64,000 nucleotides of DNA from Mesorhizobium denitrificans (GCF_003403035.1 NZ_QURN01000003.1:62001-126000), one strand, 5' to 3'. Shown: positions 24,949 through 36,620, counted from the first letter of the stretch. Numbers and translations are program-made. The notes: a model not told the origin generated them from the letters alone.

Positions 24949-25746
24949 ATGACCAAACTTTTTACTGCTTCCATGGATCGACGGCGCTTCCTTTCCTTCA
25001 CTGCTCTCGGCGTTTCGAGCGTAGCTCTTGCCGGCTGCGCGACAGGCCCGATGTATCCGGATGGCCCGGCGCCTACGCCGCTTCCGCCTCCACCCACCTT
25101 CGAGGAATATTCCTTGATGTACGGGCCGCTGGAAGATGGTGGTTTTCAGATTCCTGCCGTTCCTTACACGCAGATCGATCAGCAATTCTTGCGACAGGTT
25201 GTTGCCAACACCACCGGTCAGAAGCCCGGCACCATCGTTGTGGATACGCTCGGCCACAATCTCTATTTCACCCTGCCCGGCGGACAGGCCGTGCGCTATG
25301 GCGTCGGCCTTGGTCGCGCTGGCTTCGAATGGGCTGGCGCAGGCGTGATCCAGTGGAAGCAGAAGTGGCCCAAATGGACGCCGCCAGATGAGATGATCGC
25401 GCGCGATCCCAAGCTGGAAAAGTTCAGCGTTCGCAATGGCGGCCAGCCCGGCGGCCTCAAGAACCCGCTCGGCGCGCGTGCGCTCTATATTTTCCAGAAC
25501 GGCGAAGACACGCTGTTCCGCGTCCACGGCACGCCCGAATGGAAATCCATCGGCAAGTCGGTTTCGTCCGGCTGCGTGCGCATGATCAATCAGGACGTCA
25601 TCGATCTTTACGAGCGCGTTCCGAACAAGACACCGATCGTGGTGGTCAACGGCCTTGGCTCGCCTATCGTCGAAGACCGCCTGCCAAGCTCGATGCCTAT
25701 CGATAGCGGCGTGCCAGTGGGGTCAACGCTCATCGGCCCAGCTTAG
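24949..25746 (+). CDS. L,D-transpeptidase (YkuD family)
   Basis: A 265-residue exported enzyme. The N-terminus combines a twin-arginine-like MDRRRFLSF with a lipobox LAGC (Cys30), so it may be a lipoprotein. The YkuD active site is clear: HGTPEWKSIGKSVSSGCVRM with nucleophile Cys209. Such enzymes make 3-3 peptidoglycan cross-links or attach outer-membrane proteins to the wall. ATG at 24949 is used instead of a TTG at 24937. The gene is divergent from the aminotransferase gene. Confidence 0.9.
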   Translation: MTKLFTASMDRRRFLSFTALGVSSVALAGCATGPMYPDGPAPTPLPPPPTFEEYSLMYGPLEDGGFQIPAVPYTQIDQQFLRQVVANTTGQKPGTIVVDTLGHNLYFTLPGGQAVRYGVGLGRAGFEWAGAGVIQWKQKWPKWTPPDEMIARDPKLEKFSVRNGGQPGGLKNPLGARALYIFQNGEDTLFRVHGTPEWKSIGKSVSSGCVRMINQDVIDLYERVPNKTPIVVVNGLGSPIVEDRLPSSMPIDSGVPVGSTLIGPA

Positions 25747-25775
25747 GGCAACTGACGCACAGGCTCGCGCGACTA

Positions 25776-25805
25776 CCACTCATCCGCCTGCTGGCGGTTG
25801 AGTGG
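25776..25805. repeat. Short REP-like hairpin
   Basis: CCACTCA-CCGCC pairs with GGCGG-TGAGTGG around a small loop with one mismatch. It carries the CATCCGCCTGC module of the REP-like family and lies between two convergent genes. Confidence 0.6.
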
Positions 25806-25816
25806 TCTAAAAAAAC

Positions 25817-27337
25817 CTACCTTCTCGTCAAACTCCCAAGTATCCCGCGCACGATGGCGCGGCCGACTGATGTGCCCACTGACCGCACGACGGATTTGAT
25901 CGCCGCCTCCGTCACACTCTGACGGTTCGACGCCCTCGGCGCGCGACCGCGCCTTGTGGGCTTGTCGTCCCCACCCATTCCGGGGATTGTCCAGCCTGTA
26001 CCAGCGTCCTGCTCGGCTTCTGGCTGCCTGCTCTGCGCGGCGCGCTTTTGCAGCATTTCAAACGCTGATTCCCGATCGACCGTGCGGTCATACTGCCCGG
26101 AAACGGGGCTCTGATTTATCACGGCCTGCCGCTCCTGCGGCGTGATTGGTCCCAACCGAGACGATGGCGGGCGGATCAGCGTCCGCTGCACTATTCCCGG
26201 CACGCCCTTATCTTCAAGCGTAGAAACCAATGCCTCGCCGGTGCCAAGCTCCGTAATTGCCTTGAAGCAATCGAAATCCGGATTTGGCCGGAACGTATCT
26301 GCCGCCACCTTCACGGCTTTTTGTTCGCGCGGGCTATACGCTCGTAGCGCGTGCTGAATGCGGTTGCCAAGCTGCGCGAGAATTGTCTCCGGCACGTCCA
26401 GCGGGTTCTGCGTCACGAAATAAACGCCAACGCCCTTGGATCGGATAAGCCGCACCACTTGCTCCACCCGATCGATCAGCGCTTTCGGCGCTTCGTCGAA
26501 AAGCAGATGCGCCTCATCGAAGAAGAAAACGAGCCTCGGCTTGTCGGGGTCGCCCACTTCCGGCAATTGCTCGAAAAGCTCGGACATCAGCCACAGCAGG
26601 AACGTCGCATAAAGACGTGGATTCATCATGAGCTTGTCGGCGGCCAGCACGCTGATTGCGCCGCGCCCGTCGCGCGTTGTGCGCATGAAATCCGAAATCT
26701 GCAGCGCCGGTTCGCCGAAAAAATGATTGCCGCCCTGTTGTTCCAACACCAGCAGTGAACGCTGGATCGCGCCTACGGATGGCTTGGTTACATTGCCGTA
26801 TCGCGTGCCGATTTCCTTTGCCCGGTCGGCAATATTGGCAAGCAGCGCCTGCAAATCCTTCATGTCCAGCAGCAGCAGACCTTCCTCGTCCGCAATGCGA
26901 AACGCGATGTTCAGCACCCCTTCCTGCGCATCCGTGAGGTTCATCAACCGCGAAAGCAGCAGCGGCCCCATTTCGGAAACGGTCGCGCGAATGGGGTGGC
27001 CCTGCTGCCCGAACAGATCCCAGAAAATCACCGGAAATTCCTGAAACTCATAGGGCTTGAGCTTCACCTGTTCGGCGCGCTTTATCAGGAAATCCTTCGG
27101 CTCGCCCTTCATCGCAATGCCGGAAAGATCGCCCTTGATGTCAGCACAAAACACCGGCACCCCGGCGTTCGAAAATCCTTCAGCAAGAATTTGCAACGTC
27201 ACGGTTTTGCCTGTGCCCGTCGCGCCTGTCACAATGCCGTGGCGGTTGCCATAGCGCAGCAATAGTTTCTCAGGCCGTTGATAGCGGTCGTCCGGCTTGC
27301 GGCTTGCTCCGAGAAAAATGCTGTCTTCAGCCGCCAT
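25817..27337 (-). CDS. HerA-like/DUF853 P-loop ATPase
   Basis: A 506-residue ATPase of the HerA-like DUF853 (YjgR) family. Walker A is GATGTGKT (residues 38-45) and Walker B is [12 protein letters not shown]; the region [20 protein letters not shown] is characteristic. Related hexameric ATPases translocate DNA, but the cellular role of the DUF853 branch is not established. The C-terminal ~60 residues are basic and Gln/Arg-rich. It is divergent from the methylmalonyl-CoA mutase operon. Confidence 0.88.
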   Translation of the reverse strand: MAAEDSIFLGASRKPDDRYQRPEKLLLRYGNRHGIVTGATGTGKTVTLQILAEGFSNAGVPVFCADIKGDLSGIAMKGEPKDFLIKRAEQVKLKPYEFQEFPVIFWDLFGQQGHPIRATVSEMGPLLLSRLMNLTDAQEGVLNIAFRIADEEGLLLLDMKDLQALLANIADRAKEIGTRYGNVTKPSVGAIQRSLLVLEQQGGNHFFGEPALQISDFMRTTRDGRGAISVLAADKLMMNPRLYATFLLWLMSELFEQLPEVGDPDKPRLVFFFDEAHLLFDEAPKALIDRVEQVVRLIRSKGVGVYFVTQNPLDVPETILAQLGNRIQHALRAYSPREQKAVKVAADTFRPNPDFDCFKAITELGTGEALVSTLEDKGVPGIVQRTLIRPPSSRLGPITPQERQAVINQSPVSGQYDRTVDRESAFEMLQKRAAQSRQPEAEQDAGTGWTIPGMGGDDKPTRRGRAPRASNRQSVTEAAIKSVVRSVGTSVGRAIVRGILGSLTRR

Positions 27338-27498
27338 ATATTATTCTCCACCTGTCGAAGCGACGTCACAATTTGCCTTGCTATACTAGGCCGCACGGTG
27401 TGCAACAAACCTTTTGGCGCAAAGCGCCTGTGACGTTTTTCAGCTTGCATGGAAGGATGCGCTTTGGCATCCCCATATCTGCTAATGGATCGTGCTCT

Positions 27499-28950
27499 AT
27501 GAATGTTAAGTCGTTGCTCAAGGAAGCCGAGTTCGCCCCCGCCGACAAGGAGCGCTGGCTGAAGCTCGCCGAAAAGGCCCTCGCCGGTTCTCCTTTTGAA
27601 GAAACATTGGTTTCACACACCGATGACGGACTGCGCATCGAGCCGATATATGAGCGCGCCGTTGATGCACAGGCCCTGCCCCGCAAGCGGCCCGACATGC
27701 CGTGGCACATCGTGCAGCGCGTTGACGACACCGATCCGGCGCGCGCCAACGCCCAGGCGCTGGAAGATGTCGAGAACGGCGCAACCGGCCTTTCGCTGGT
27801 GTTCGAGCACGCACCGAACTCCTTCGGCTACGGCCTGCCAAACACCAGGGAAGCGCTGGAACGCGCGCTTGATGGCATCCAGCTCAACAAAACCCATGTC
27901 CGCGTCGATGTTCACCCAGGCAGCCGCGGCATGGCGGAATGGATGCTGGCGCTGCTCTCCAAGCGCCGTGTCGATCCCAGCAAGCTCAGCCTTTCCTTCG
28001 GCATAGACGCCGCCGCGATCTTCGCCAGTGCTGGCTATCTGCGCATGTCCATCGAGGCGCTGAAGGCGTCCATGCCGCAGTCGCTCGCGCATTTCTTCTC
28101 GCTCGGTCTGCCCGGCGTGCTGCTCGAAGCGGATGGCCGTGTGTTCCACAACGCGGGCGCAACAGAGGCGCAGGAACTCGGCATTGTTCTTTCAAACGCC
28201 ACCTCGCACCTGCGGATGTTTGAGGAGGCGAGACAGGCGCTGGTCTATGCCGCGCCGCATATCGGCTTCGCGCTCAGCGTCGATCAGGATCAGTTCATGT
28301 CGATCGCGAAGATAAGGGCGTTGCGTAAGCTTTGGTCGCGCATTGCGGAAATGTGTTCCATTCCGCCCTCATGGGCCACTGTTCATGCCGAAACCTCTTA
28401 TCGCATGATGACCGTGAAAGACCCCGAAACCAACATTCTGCGCACCACAATCGCCGCTTTCGCTGCTGCGGTGGGCGGTGCCGATTCCATCTCTATCCTG
28501 CCGCACACGGTCGCGCGCGGCCTGCCGGATGCATTCGCGCGGCGCATCGCGCGCAACCAGCAGCTCATTCTCACCGGCGAAAGCCACATTGATTTCGTGG
28601 CCGATCCTGCTCGCGGTGCTGGCGGCATCGAAGCGCTGACCGACGAGCTTTGCGAAGCTGCATGGAAGGAGTTCCAGCAGATCGAAAACGAGGGCGGTGC
28701 CTTGAACAGTCTCGCCGAAGGCAAGATTCAGGCACGCGTGCTTGCCTCGCGTGAGCGCCGTGCAGACGCCTATCGCAATGGCCGCGCCATCGTCGGCACC
28801 ACCATCTTCCCCGCGCCGAAAGAGCGCCCCGTGGAAACACTGCGTGCGGAGCGCCGCCCGCTGGTCGAGCCCACCGCAAATCACGCAAAAATCGTCTGTA
28901 GCCGCATCGATCCCGTGCGCATCGACGAGTCGCTGGAAGTCGCATCATGA
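27499..28950 (+). CDS. mutA: Methylmalonyl-CoA mutase small subunit
   Basis: A 483-residue TIM-barrel subunit of methylmalonyl-CoA mutase. It has the barrel stretches [30 protein letters not shown] and [19 protein letters not shown], but ends without a cobalamin-binding domain, consistent with a non-catalytic partner. It forms a heterodimer with the downstream large subunit to interconvert methylmalonyl-CoA and succinyl-CoA in propionate and odd-chain/branched-chain catabolism. ATG at 27499 is chosen by homology to the conserved start; the frame is open further upstream. Its stop overlaps the next ATG (ATGA). Confidence 0.9.
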   Translation: MNVKSLLKEAEFAPADKERWLKLAEKALAGSPFEETLVSHTDDGLRIEPIYERAVDAQALPRKRPDMPWHIVQRVDDTDPARANAQALEDVENGATGLSLVFEHAPNSFGYGLPNTREALERALDGIQLNKTHVRVDVHPGSRGMAEWMLALLSKRRVDPSKLSLSFGIDAAAIFASAGYLRMSIEALKASMPQSLAHFFSLGLPGVLLEADGRVFHNAGATEAQELGIVLSNATSHLRMFEEARQALVYAAPHIGFALSVDQDQFMSIAKIRALRKLWSRIAEMCSIPPSWATVHAETSYRMMTVKDPETNILRTTIAAFAAAVGGADSISILPHTVARGLPDAFARRIARNQQLILTGESHIDFVADPARGAGGIEALTDELCEAAWKEFQQIENEGGALNSLAEGKIQARVLASRERRADAYRNGRAIVGTTIFPAPKERPVETLRAERRPLVEPTANHAKIVCSRIDPVRIDESLEVAS

Positions 28951-31064
28951 TCCCGGATTTCACCAAGCTCGAATGGCGCGAAGGCGCACGCGAACGCAGC
29001 GAGCGCACCGCTGAGCTCTGGCACACGCCAGAGGGTATTCCGGTCAAGCATCTGTACGGCGAGAGCGATCTTGATGGGTTGCGCTTTCTCGACAGTTGGC
29101 CGGGCGCTGCGCCTTTCATTCGCGGCCCCTACCCCACAATGTATGTGCAGCAGCCCTGGACCATCCGGCAATATGCGGGCTTCTCCACAGCAGAGGAATC
29201 CAACGCCTTCTACCGCCGCAACCTCGCTGCGGGCCAGAAGGGCCTTTCCATCGCTTTCGATCTTGCGACCCATCGCGGTTATGATAGCGACCACCCGCGC
29301 GTTGCGGGCGATGTCGGCATGGCTGGCGTGGCTATCGATTCGATCCTCGACATGCGCCAATTATTCGACGGCATTCCGCTCGATCAGATGACCGTGTCCA
29401 TGACCATGAACGGCGCGGTGCTGCCCATCATGGCGCTTTACATCGTGGCCGCGGAAGAACAGGGCGTTGCGGAAAAAGACCTCGCCGGAACCATTCAGAA
29501 CGACATTCTGAAGGAGTTCATGGTCCGCAACACCTACATCTACCCGCCAAAGCCCTCGATGCGGATTATTTCGGATATTTTCAGCTACACATCGCAGCGA
29601 ATGCCGAAATTCAATTCCATCTCGATTTCCGGCTATCACATGCAGGAAGCCGGTGCGACGGCAGATCTCGAACTCGCCTACACCATCGCCGACGGCATCG
29701 AATATGCCCGCGCTGGCGTCACTGCCGGGCTGGACATCGATAAATTCGCGCCGCGCCTCTCCTTCTTCTGGGCCATTGGCATGAACTTCTTCATGGAAGT
29801 CGCCAAGATGCGCGCCGCGCGCCTGCTATGGGCGGCGCTCATGCAGAAGAACTTCTCGCCCAAGGATGCACGTTCGCTCTCGTTGCGCACGCACTCGCAG
29901 ACATCCGGCTGGTCGCTCACCGCGCAGGATCCCTACAACAACGTCGCCCGCACCATGATTGAGGCGATGGCCGCGACGCAGGGCCACACGCAATCGCTGC
30001 ACACTAACTCCTTCGACGAGGCTTTGGCGCTGCCCACCGACCATTCGGCCCGCATCGCGCGCAACACGCAGATCATCCTGCAAAAGGAATCCGGCACTAC
30101 GCGCATCATCGACCCGTGGGGTGGTTCGGCCTATGTCGAGCGCCTCACGCATGATCTTGCCGCCCGCGCCCTCACCCATATCGAGGAAGTCGAGAGTCTC
30201 GGCGGTATGGCCGCCGCCACTGAAAAAGGCATCCCCAAGCTGCGCATTGAAGAGGCTGCGGCCCGCACGCAGGCGCGCATTGATTCCGGCGAGCAGGACC
30301 TTGTCGGCGTCAACGCATACAAGCCCGAGAACGACATCGAAATAGATGTTCTCAAGGTGGATAATGCCGAAGTTCGCGCCCGCCAGCTTGCCAAGCTCCA
30401 GCAGCTCAAGGGCACGCGTGACGTTGGCGCGGTGGAATCCGCGCTCGCCGCGCTGACGAACGCCGCAAAGGGCGACGGCAATCTGCTGGACTTTGCCGTC
30501 AAGGCCGCGCGCGCAAAGGCGACTGTCGGCGAAATCTCGACCGCACTTGAGCGCGTCTTTGGTCGTCACGTAGCTGAAATCCGCACAATTTCCGGCGTTT
30601 ACCGCAAGGCGCTGGGCGAAAGCGACGTAGTCGACCGCGTGCATGAAAAGGTTGCGGCCTTCGAAAAGCGTCATGGCACCAAGCCGCGCATTCTTGTCGC
30701 CAAGATGGGACAGGACGGCCACGATCGCGGGCAGAAAGTCATCGCCACCGCCTTTGCCGATCTGGGCTTCGACGTCACTGTCGGCGCAATGTTCCAGACA
30801 CCGGAAGAAATCGCCAAGCTCGCCGTCGAGCGCGATGTCCACGTCGTCGGCGCGTCGTCGCTCGCCGCCGGTCACCTGACGCTGGTGCCGGAACTCAAGG
30901 CTGCTCTGAAAAAGCTCGGCCGTGAGAATGTTCTCGTGGTCGCAGGTGGCGTCATTCCTCCGCAGGATTACGATGCTGTCTACGCCGCTGGCGCGGTGGA
31001 AATTTTCCCGCCCGGCACGGTCATTCCCGACGCCGCCGAACGCCTCATCGACCGGCTGATGTAA
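28947..31064 (+). CDS. scpA: Methylmalonyl-CoA mutase large (catalytic) subunit
   Basis: A 705-residue B12-dependent mutase. The N-terminal barrel contains [20 protein letters not shown] (substrate CoA end), and the C-terminal Rossmann domain carries the base-off cobalamin motif [10 protein letters not shown] with the Co-ligating His, followed by [15 protein letters not shown]. It interconverts (R)-methylmalonyl-CoA and succinyl-CoA. Its ATG overlaps the mutA stop, so the subunits are translationally coupled. No chaperone (meaB) gene is in the window. Confidence 0.95.
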   Translation: MIPDFTKLEWREGARERSERTAELWHTPEGIPVKHLYGESDLDGLRFLDSWPGAAPFIRGPYPTMYVQQPWTIRQYAGFSTAEESNAFYRRNLAAGQKGLSIAFDLATHRGYDSDHPRVAGDVGMAGVAIDSILDMRQLFDGIPLDQMTVSMTMNGAVLPIMALYIVAAEEQGVAEKDLAGTIQNDILKEFMVRNTYIYPPKPSMRIISDIFSYTSQRMPKFNSISISGYHMQEAGATADLELAYTIADGIEYARAGVTAGLDIDKFAPRLSFFWAIGMNFFMEVAKMRAARLLWAALMQKNFSPKDARSLSLRTHSQTSGWSLTAQDPYNNVARTMIEAMAATQGHTQSLHTNSFDEALALPTDHSARIARNTQIILQKESGTTRIIDPWGGSAYVERLTHDLAARALTHIEEVESLGGMAAATEKGIPKLRIEEAAARTQARIDSGEQDLVGVNAYKPENDIEIDVLKVDNAEVRARQLAKLQQLKGTRDVGAVESALAALTNAAKGDGNLLDFAVKAARAKATVGEISTALERVFGRHVAEIRTISGVYRKALGESDVVDRVHEKVAAFEKRHGTKPRILVAKMGQDGHDRGQKVIATAFADLGFDVTVGAMFQTPEEIAKLAVERDVHVVGASSLAAGHLTLVPELKAALKKLGRENVLVVAGGVIPPQDYDAVYAAGAVEIFPPGTVIPDAAERLIDRLM

Positions 31065-31183
31065 GGAATTCCGCCTCTCGCGGTTGCTCCTTTACTCACC
31101 CGCCGCTGGTGAAATTGACGAAGACGGCGCGACCGCCTTCTTCGGCGACTTCACCGTTCCGTTGGAATAACCACCACTCAGTC

Positions 31184-31206
31184 ATGCTCGGGCTTGTCCC
31201 GAGCAT
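31184..31206. repeat. Dispersed hairpin ATGCTCGGG...CCCGAGCAT
   Basis: A perfect nine-pair stem around CTTGT, with the same CGGGCTTGTCCCG core found in the duplicated element at 5058-5492. It lies between the convergent mutase and Gre-factor genes and is not followed by T residues. No other feature is supported between 31065 and 31214. Confidence 0.75.
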
Positions 31207-31214
31207 TCGTGGCG

Positions 31215-31688
31215 CTATTTCGTGTTCAGCTTCACGATTTCCCATTCGCTGTCATTTACAACAGCGACATCGCCAACAGCCTTGCCGAACAGAGCCTTCG
31301 CCATGGGCGAAACATGGGAAATTCGGCCCTTTGCCGCGTCGGCTTCGTCCTCGCCAACGATCTTCCAGACGGCTTCCTTGCCTTCCTCGTTGACGATTTT
31401 CACCGTCATGCCGAAGCGTACAACCGTTTCATCCGGCTCGGGAATTGAAAGCTCGGCGTTTTCGCGCCGCGCGCTCCAATAGCGCAAGTCGCGATAGGCC
31501 AGCGCCATCTGCTCGCGCTCTCCTGCCTTTTCCGCGCGGCCCAGCTCGTCGCGCAGGTGCGACAGGTGCTTGTCGATCTGCGCAAGCCCTTCTTCCGTTA
31601 CAAGATTTCGCTCCTGGCTAACCGGCCTTTCGCCGATATCCGCCAGTGCAAATTCGTCGTCATCTTCTTTGGTAAAAGCTCTGCTCAT
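31215..31688 (-). CDS. GreA/GreB-family transcription elongation factor
   Basis: A 157-residue protein with an N-terminal coiled-coil part (EEGLAQIDKHLSHLRDELG) and the C-terminal GreA/B domain (FGMTVKIVNEEGKE, KGRISHVSPMAKALFGKAVGD). Gre factors bind RNA polymerase and trigger cleavage of backtracked transcripts. The N-terminal sequence MSRAFTKEDD is like GreB-type paralogues rather than canonical GreA. It is transcribed away from the mutase operon and follows the asparaginase gene by 36 bases. Confidence 0.88.
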   Translation of the reverse strand: MSRAFTKEDDDEFALADIGERPVSQERNLVTEEGLAQIDKHLSHLRDELGRAEKAGEREQMALAYRDLRYWSARRENAELSIPEPDETVVRFGMTVKIVNEEGKEAVWKIVGEDEADAAKGRISHVSPMAKALFGKAVGDVAVVNDSEWEIVKLNTK

Positions 31689-31724
31689 TCCATCAACGTA
31701 GGCACGAAACTCGCGCTCGGCAAG

Positions 31725-32741
31725 CTAGATTTGCAATTCTGCGAGTATATCAGCCGGTCGTATTCCACCAACGATTGCGCCGTTGCGATTGCGGATCGGC
31801 GGCAGCGCCACAGGTTCGATACGCGTCGCGACATCTGGTTCGTCGGCAAAAAGCTGCGCCACAATGTTTGCGCCTATCGCATCTGCGCCGCGCCCTGCCC
31901 CGTCATTGCACTTCACTGCGATGGCCAGCCCGCGTTCGGGAATAACGCCGCAGAACACGCCTTCCGCGCCGCCCTTTACGAAAATCCGGCCCGGCGCAGC
32001 CTGCATCATCAGCGTATCCGCCTTGTCTGTGCCGGAAACATAAAACGGATTGTGCATCGCGGCGTTCATCAGCCGCTTTGCGGCCGCTGCGCGATCCGCC
32101 GAAAGTCCCTTGCCACCGCCCATTCGCGAAAAGCCGAGCGCCAGGCTTCGCAGCGGCACTGCATAGGTCGGAATCGCGCAGCCATCCACGGCGGCATTCT
32201 CGCTGTCATGCGCGATGCCGGTCACGTCCTGCATCGTTTCGCGGATCATCTGCTGGAATGGATGCCCAAACCCGACATAGCCGTGATGGTCCATCCCGCA
32301 ATGGACACACACGCCCAGGAACCCCGAATGCTTGCCGGAACAATTATTGTGCAACTGGTTCGGCGCACCGCCGGCGCGCGCCAGCGCGATTTCCGACGCG
32401 TGGTCGGAAGGCCAGTGCGTGCCGCATTCCAGCGCGCTTTCATCCAGTCCGAGTTTCGCCAGCATTGCCGCCGCGCGTTCCACATGCGCCGGCTCGCCGA
32501 CATGCGACGCGCAGGCCATTGCCAGATCGGCGTCCTGAAAGCCGAGCGCATCCGCCGCGCCAGTCTCGATCAGCGGCAGCGCCTGCATGGATTTCACCGC
32601 CGAGCGCGGAAACAGCAGGCGGTCCACATCGCCGATTTCAACCACCGGCTTGCCGTCGAAATCATAGATCGCAATCGCGCCGCGATGACGGCTTTCGACA
32701 AAATCGCCGCGCGTCACTTCCAGCAATACCGGATCACTCAT
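31725..32741 (-). CDS. Asparaginase II family L-asparaginase (ReAII type)
   Basis: A 338-residue protein of the asparaginase II family, structurally unrelated to E. coli AnsB. Conserved blocks are SAVKSMQALPLIETGAAD, NNCSGKHSGFLG and GRIFVKGGAEGVFCG, the first two holding the Ser/Lys pairs of the active site. The enzyme hydrolyses L-asparagine to aspartate and ammonia. The start MSDPVLLEV at 32741 is preferred over the upstream frame start at 32822. It is divergent from betI; the 157-base gap between them holds the BetI operator. Confidence 0.9.
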   Translation of the reverse strand: MSDPVLLEVTRGDFVESRHRGAIAIYDFDGKPVVEIGDVDRLLFPRSAVKSMQALPLIETGAADALGFQDADLAMACASHVGEPAHVERAAAMLAKLGLDESALECGTHWPSDHASEIALARAGGAPNQLHNNCSGKHSGFLGVCVHCGMDHHGYVGFGHPFQQMIRETMQDVTGIAHDSENAAVDGCAIPTYAVPLRSLALGFSRMGGGKGLSADRAAAAKRLMNAAMHNPFYVSGTDKADTLMMQAAPGRIFVKGGAEGVFCGVIPERGLAIAVKCNDGAGRGADAIGANIVAQLFADEPDVATRIEPVALPPIRNRNGAIVGGIRPADILAELQI

Positions 32742-32845
32742 TCTAAAACCTCGGACACGTTTCCTGCGCTGTGCCCTAGCGCCGTTGTGATGCGCGGTCC
32801 AGTGCAATGTACCCCGTCGCAACGCGGAAAATCATACACCGCGAT

Positions 32846-32873
32846 TTTTTATTGATTGATCAGTCAATAAAAA
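32846..32873. promoter_or_regulatory. Putative BetI operator, 28-base near-perfect palindrome
   Basis: The sequence is symmetric around TGATCA: outer arms TTTTTATTGA and TCAATAAAAA, with a single mismatched pair between arms and core. The TTGATTGATCAGTCAA-like centre resembles BetI sites known from bet promoters. It lies 26 bases before the betI ATG, as expected for TetR-family autorepression relieved by choline, and may also affect the divergent asparaginase gene. Confidence 0.75.
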
Positions 32874-32898
32874 GCTAGAACGGCTGAGGAGGTCGCTC

Positions 32899-33486
32899 AT
32901 GCCCAAGCTTGGTATGCCGCCGCTCAGGCGCAAGGAATTGATTGACGCCGCTATCCTGACCATCGGAGAGCGCGGAACGCTCGATGTAACCATGACGGAT
33001 ATTGCCGGTCGCGCCGGTGTGTCGTCTGCGCTTGCGCATCATTATTTCGGTGCGAAAGATGAGCTTTTGCAAGCCACGATGCGCCAGCTATTGGCAGACC
33101 TGACTGTTGAAATGCAGCAGGCGCTCGGCCGTGCCGCCTCGCCGCGCGAGCGCATCTCCGCCATCGTGAACGTCAACTTTTCGGTCGGCCAGTTCCGCCC
33201 GGAAGTGGTCGCCGCTTGGCTGGCATTTTATGTCGAGGCCCAGCGTTCCCCTCCGCTTCGCCGCTTGCTGCGCATCTATGTTCGCCGTCTGAGATCCAAC
33301 CTCATGAGCGGCCTCACCCCGCTGGTTTCGCGCAATCAGGCAGACATTATGAGCGAAGGCATCGCAGCCCTGATCGACGGTTTTTACATCCGTCGTGCGC
33401 TCAAGGATGGCCTGCCGAACCCGCGCGGCGCGGCAGCCGTCATTGAGCACTATGTGAAAGCCTGTTTGTCGAGCCAGCCTGCATGA
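32899..33486 (+). CDS. betI: BetI, choline-responsive TetR-family repressor
   Basis: A 195-residue TetR-type repressor. The N-terminal helix-turn-helix is visible ([21 protein letters not shown]), and the C-terminal ligand domain has the BetI-specific [18 protein letters not shown] and a tail [16 protein letters not shown]. BetI represses the glycine betaine synthesis genes in the absence of choline. A G-rich AGGAGG lies nine bases upstream of the ATG. Its stop overlaps the betA start (ATGA). Confidence 0.95.
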   Translation: MPKLGMPPLRRKELIDAAILTIGERGTLDVTMTDIAGRAGVSSALAHHYFGAKDELLQATMRQLLADLTVEMQQALGRAASPRERISAIVNVNFSVGQFRPEVVAAWLAFYVEAQRSPPLRRLLRIYVRRLRSNLMSGLTPLVSRNQADIMSEGIAALIDGFYIRRALKDGLPNPRGAAAVIEHYVKACLSSQPA

Positions 33487-35147
33487 CCCTGCCTGCCATC
33501 GAAGCTGATTACGTGATTGTCGGCTCCGGTTCTGCCGGGTCGGCAATGGCCTATCGCCTGTCGGAAGACGGGCGCTACTCGGTCATTGTAATCGAATATG
33601 GCGGCAGTGACATCGGCCCGTTCATCCAGATGCCCTCGGCGCTGTCCTTCCCCATGAATATGAGCCGATATGATTGGGGCCTCGGCACCGAGCCCGAACC
33701 GAACCTTGGCGGGCGCAGATTGGTCACGCCGCGCGGCAAGGTGATCGGCGGTTCATCTTCCATCAACGGCATGGTCTATGTGCGCGGCCACGCGCGCGAT
33801 TTCGACCATTGGGCCGACGAAGGCGCAACCGGCTGGAGCTTTTCGGACGTATTGCCTTACTTCAAGCGCATGGAACATGCCGCCGGTGGCGAAGACGGTT
33901 GGCGCGGCACGAGCGGCCCGCTTTATGTGCAGCGCGGCGCGCGGCAAAATCCGCTCTATCAGGCGTTCATTGATGCGGGCCAAGAGGCGGGCTTCGAAGT
34001 CACCCCAGACTACAACGGCGCGAAGCAGGAAGGCTTCGGTCCGATGGAGCAAACCATCCACGGCGGTCGCCGGTGGTCTGTGGCCAGTGCCTATTTGCGG
34101 CCTGCGCTCAAGCGCAAAAATGTGAGTCTTGTCAGCGGTTTCGCGCGGCGCGTAGTGGTGGAGAATCAACGCGCAATCGGCGTCGAGATCGACGTTCGCA
34201 AACAGATTCAACTTGTTCGTGCAAAACGTGAAGTCGTGCTTGCCGCCTCGTCCATCAATTCGCCCAAGCTGCTCATGCTGTCGGGCATTGGCCCCGCCGC
34301 GCATTTGCGTGAACATGGCATTGATGTCGTCGCAGATCGCCCCGGCGTCGGACAGAATTTGCAGGACCATCTGGAGCTGTACATACAGCAGGAATCCACC
34401 CAGCCGATCACCCTCTATTCGGTGCTGAATCCGTTCTCCAAGGCGCTCATCGGCGCGCAATGGCTGTTCTTCAAAACCGGACTCGGCGCAACCAACCATT
34501 TCGAAGCTGCCGCCTTTGTGCGTTCCGCGCCGGGCGTGGAATATCCAGACATTCAGTATCATTTCCTGCCTGCCGCCATTCGCTACGATGGCAAGGCCGC
34601 AGCCAATTCGCATGGTTTTCAGGCGCATGTCGGCCCAATGCGATCAAAGTCGCGCGGCTCCATCACGCTGCGCTCGCCCGATCCCTGGGAAAAGCCAGTC
34701 ATTCGCTTCAACTATATGTCGCATCCGGATGACTGGACGGAGTTCCGCCATTGCATCCGGCTCACGCGTGAGATCTTCGGCCAGCAGGCGTTCGACGCTT
34801 ATCGCGGACGCGAGATTTCCCCTGGCCCGGATGTCCAGACCGACGCCCAGCTCGACACCTTCATTCGCGAACATGCTGAAAGCGCGTTTCACCCTTGCGG
34901 CACCTGCAAGATGGGGCGCGCGAGTGACCCGATGGCAGTTGTCGATCCCGAGTGCCGCGTCATAGGCGTTGAGGGTCTGCGTGTCGCGGACTCGTCTATC
35001 TTTCCGCGCGTCACCAATGGCAATCTGAACGCGCCGTCCATAATGACCGGTGAGAAAGCCGCCGACCACATTCTTGGACGCGCCATGCTCGCACCGTCAA
35101 ATCAGGAACCATGGATCAATCCGCGCTGGCGCGAGTCGGACCGATAG
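33483..35147 (+). CDS. betA: Choline dehydrogenase BetA
   Basis: A 554-residue FAD-dependent GMC oxidoreductase. The nucleotide-binding motif [16 protein letters not shown] is at residues 11-26, [20 protein letters not shown] is the first GMC signature, and HPCGTCKMG and [17 protein letters not shown] mark the C-terminal catalytic region. It oxidises choline to betaine aldehyde at the membrane. It overlaps betI by four bases and precedes betB by nine. Confidence 0.95.
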   Translation: MTLPAIEADYVIVGSGSAGSAMAYRLSEDGRYSVIVIEYGGSDIGPFIQMPSALSFPMNMSRYDWGLGTEPEPNLGGRRLVTPRGKVIGGSSSINGMVYVRGHARDFDHWADEGATGWSFSDVLPYFKRMEHAAGGEDGWRGTSGPLYVQRGARQNPLYQAFIDAGQEAGFEVTPDYNGAKQEGFGPMEQTIHGGRRWSVASAYLRPALKRKNVSLVSGFARRVVVENQRAIGVEIDVRKQIQLVRAKREVVLAASSINSPKLLMLSGIGPAAHLREHGIDVVADRPGVGQNLQDHLELYIQQESTQPITLYSVLNPFSKALIGAQWLFFKTGLGATNHFEAAAFVRSAPGVEYPDIQYHFLPAAIRYDGKAAANSHGFQAHVGPMRSKSRGSITLRSPDPWEKPVIRFNYMSHPDDWTEFRHCIRLTREIFGQQAFDAYRGREISPGPDVQTDAQLDTFIREHAESAFHPCGTCKMGRASDPMAVVDPECRVIGVEGLRVADSSIFPRVTNGNLNAPSIMTGEKAADHILGRAMLAPSNQEPWINPRWRESDR

Positions 35148-35156
35148 GAGGAAGCG

Positions 35157-36620
35157 ATGAAGGCACAGCCCAAAGGCTCGCACTACATCAACGGTCGTTA
35201 TGTCGAAGACACTGCGGGCGACCCGATAGATTTGGTCTACGCCGCGACCGGCGAGACTATCGCCCGTCTTCATGCGGCCACGCCCGCCATCATCCAGCAG
35301 GCGCTGGAAGCCGCGCATAAGGCACAGGCCGAATGGGCGCGCCTCAAGCCCGTTGACCGTGGCCGCATTCTGCGCCGTGCCGCCGATCTTCTGCGCGCTA
35401 AAAACGACGAGCTTGCCCGTATTGAAACCCTGAACACGGGCCGCGCTATTCAGGAAACGCTGGTAGCCGACTCCGCTTCCGTCGCCGATGCGCTGGAGTT
35501 TTTCGCAGGCGCCGTCGCCACCTTCAATGGCGAGTTTTTCGATCTTGGCGGCCCGTTCGGCTACACCCGCCGCGAAGCGCTCGGCGTTTGCGCGGGCATA
35601 GGCGCGTGGAACTATCCGATACAGGGCGCGGGCTGGAAGTCCGGCCCTGCCCTGGCGATGGGCAATGCGATGGTGTTCAAGCCGTCAGAAGCCGCGCCGC
35701 TCTCCGCCCTCGCATTGGCCGAACTCTACACGGAAGCCGGTTTGCCGGATGGCCTGTTCAACGTCATTCAGGGGCGCGGCCCGGTTGGCTCTGCACTTGC
35801 CAGCCATGATCTCGTTGCGAAAATCTCCTTCACCGGCTCCGTGCCAACGGGCAAGAAAGTGCTGGCGCTTGCCGGTTCGCACATGAAGCACGCCACGATG
35901 GAGCTTGGCGGCAAGTCGCCGCTCATCATCTTTGAAGACGCCGACATTGAAAACGCCGTTGGCGGCGCGATGATGGCGAATTTCTACTCTACCGGACAGG
36001 TCTGCTCGAACGGCACGCGCGTCTTCGTTCACGAAGCCATTCAGGGCAAGTTCCTCGACCGTCTCACGGAACGCACCAAGGCCATCCGCATCGGCGACCC
36101 GCTCGATCCTGAAACGCAGATGGGACCGCTCATCAACAAGATGCAATACGACAAGGTGCTCGGCTATATCGAGATCGGCAAGGCCGATGGCGCAACCCTG
36201 CATTATGGCGGCGGCGTGCCCAAATTGCAGGGCTTCGAAAATGGCTATTTCGTCGAGCCGACCATATTCTCGGACGTTCAGGACGATATGCGCATCGCGC
36301 GTGAGGAAATCTTCGGCCCGGTCATGAGCGTGCTGTCCTTCCGCGATGAGGACGAAGCCGTTACCCGCGCCAACGACACGCCGTTCGGCCTTTCGGCTGG
36401 AGTTTTCACGCGTGACCTTCCGCGCGCGCATCGCGTCATCGGGCAGCTGCAGGCAGGCACCTGCTGGATCAACAATTACAATCTCACGCCCGTTGAAATG
36501 CCGTTCGGCGGCTACAAGCAATCCGGCATTGGGCGCGAAAACGGCATGGCCGCCCTCGCCCACTATTCGCAGCTCAAATCGGTCTACGTCGAAACCGGCG
36601 ATGTGGTCGCGTCATTTTGA
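35157..36620 (+). CDS. betB: Betaine-aldehyde dehydrogenase BetB
   Basis: A 487-residue NAD(P)-dependent aldehyde dehydrogenase. The catalytic Glu249 is in MELGGKSP and the nucleophile Cys283 in [24 protein letters not shown] is the cofactor loop. It oxidises betaine aldehyde to the osmoprotectant glycine betaine. GGAGG sits seven bases before the ATG. The gene order betI-betA-betB, without the choline sulfatase gene betC, differs from the betICBA order of Sinorhizobium. Confidence 0.95.
   Translation: MKAQPKGSHYINGRYVEDTAGDPIDLVYAATGETIARLHAATPAIIQQALEAAHKAQAEWARLKPVDRGRILRRAADLLRAKNDELARIETLNTGRAIQETLVADSASVADALEFFAGAVATFNGEFFDLGGPFGYTRREALGVCAGIGAWNYPIQGAGWKSGPALAMGNAMVFKPSEAAPLSALALAELYTEAGLPDGLFNVIQGRGPVGSALASHDLVAKISFTGSVPTGKKVLALAGSHMKHATMELGGKSPLIIFEDADIENAVGGAMMANFYSTGQVCSNGTRVFVHEAIQGKFLDRLTERTKAIRIGDPLDPETQMGPLINKMQYDKVLGYIEIGKADGATLHYGGGVPKLQGFENGYFVEPTIFSDVQDDMRIAREEIFGPVMSVLSFRDEDEAVTRANDTPFGLSAGVFTRDLPRAHRVIGQLQAGTCWINNYNLTPVEMPFGGYKQSGIGRENGMAALAHYSQLKSVYVETGDVVASF

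Noticed and set aside
27338-27498. Possible cobalamin riboswitch before the B12-dependent mutase genes
   Set aside because: The gap is only 161 bases, lacks a recognisable B12 box and no riboswitch-like fold was seen.
31070-31170. Short minus-strand coding remnant ending AVFVNFTSGG
   Set aside because: Too short and without a start, ribosome binding site or family match to be listed as a gene or pseudogene.
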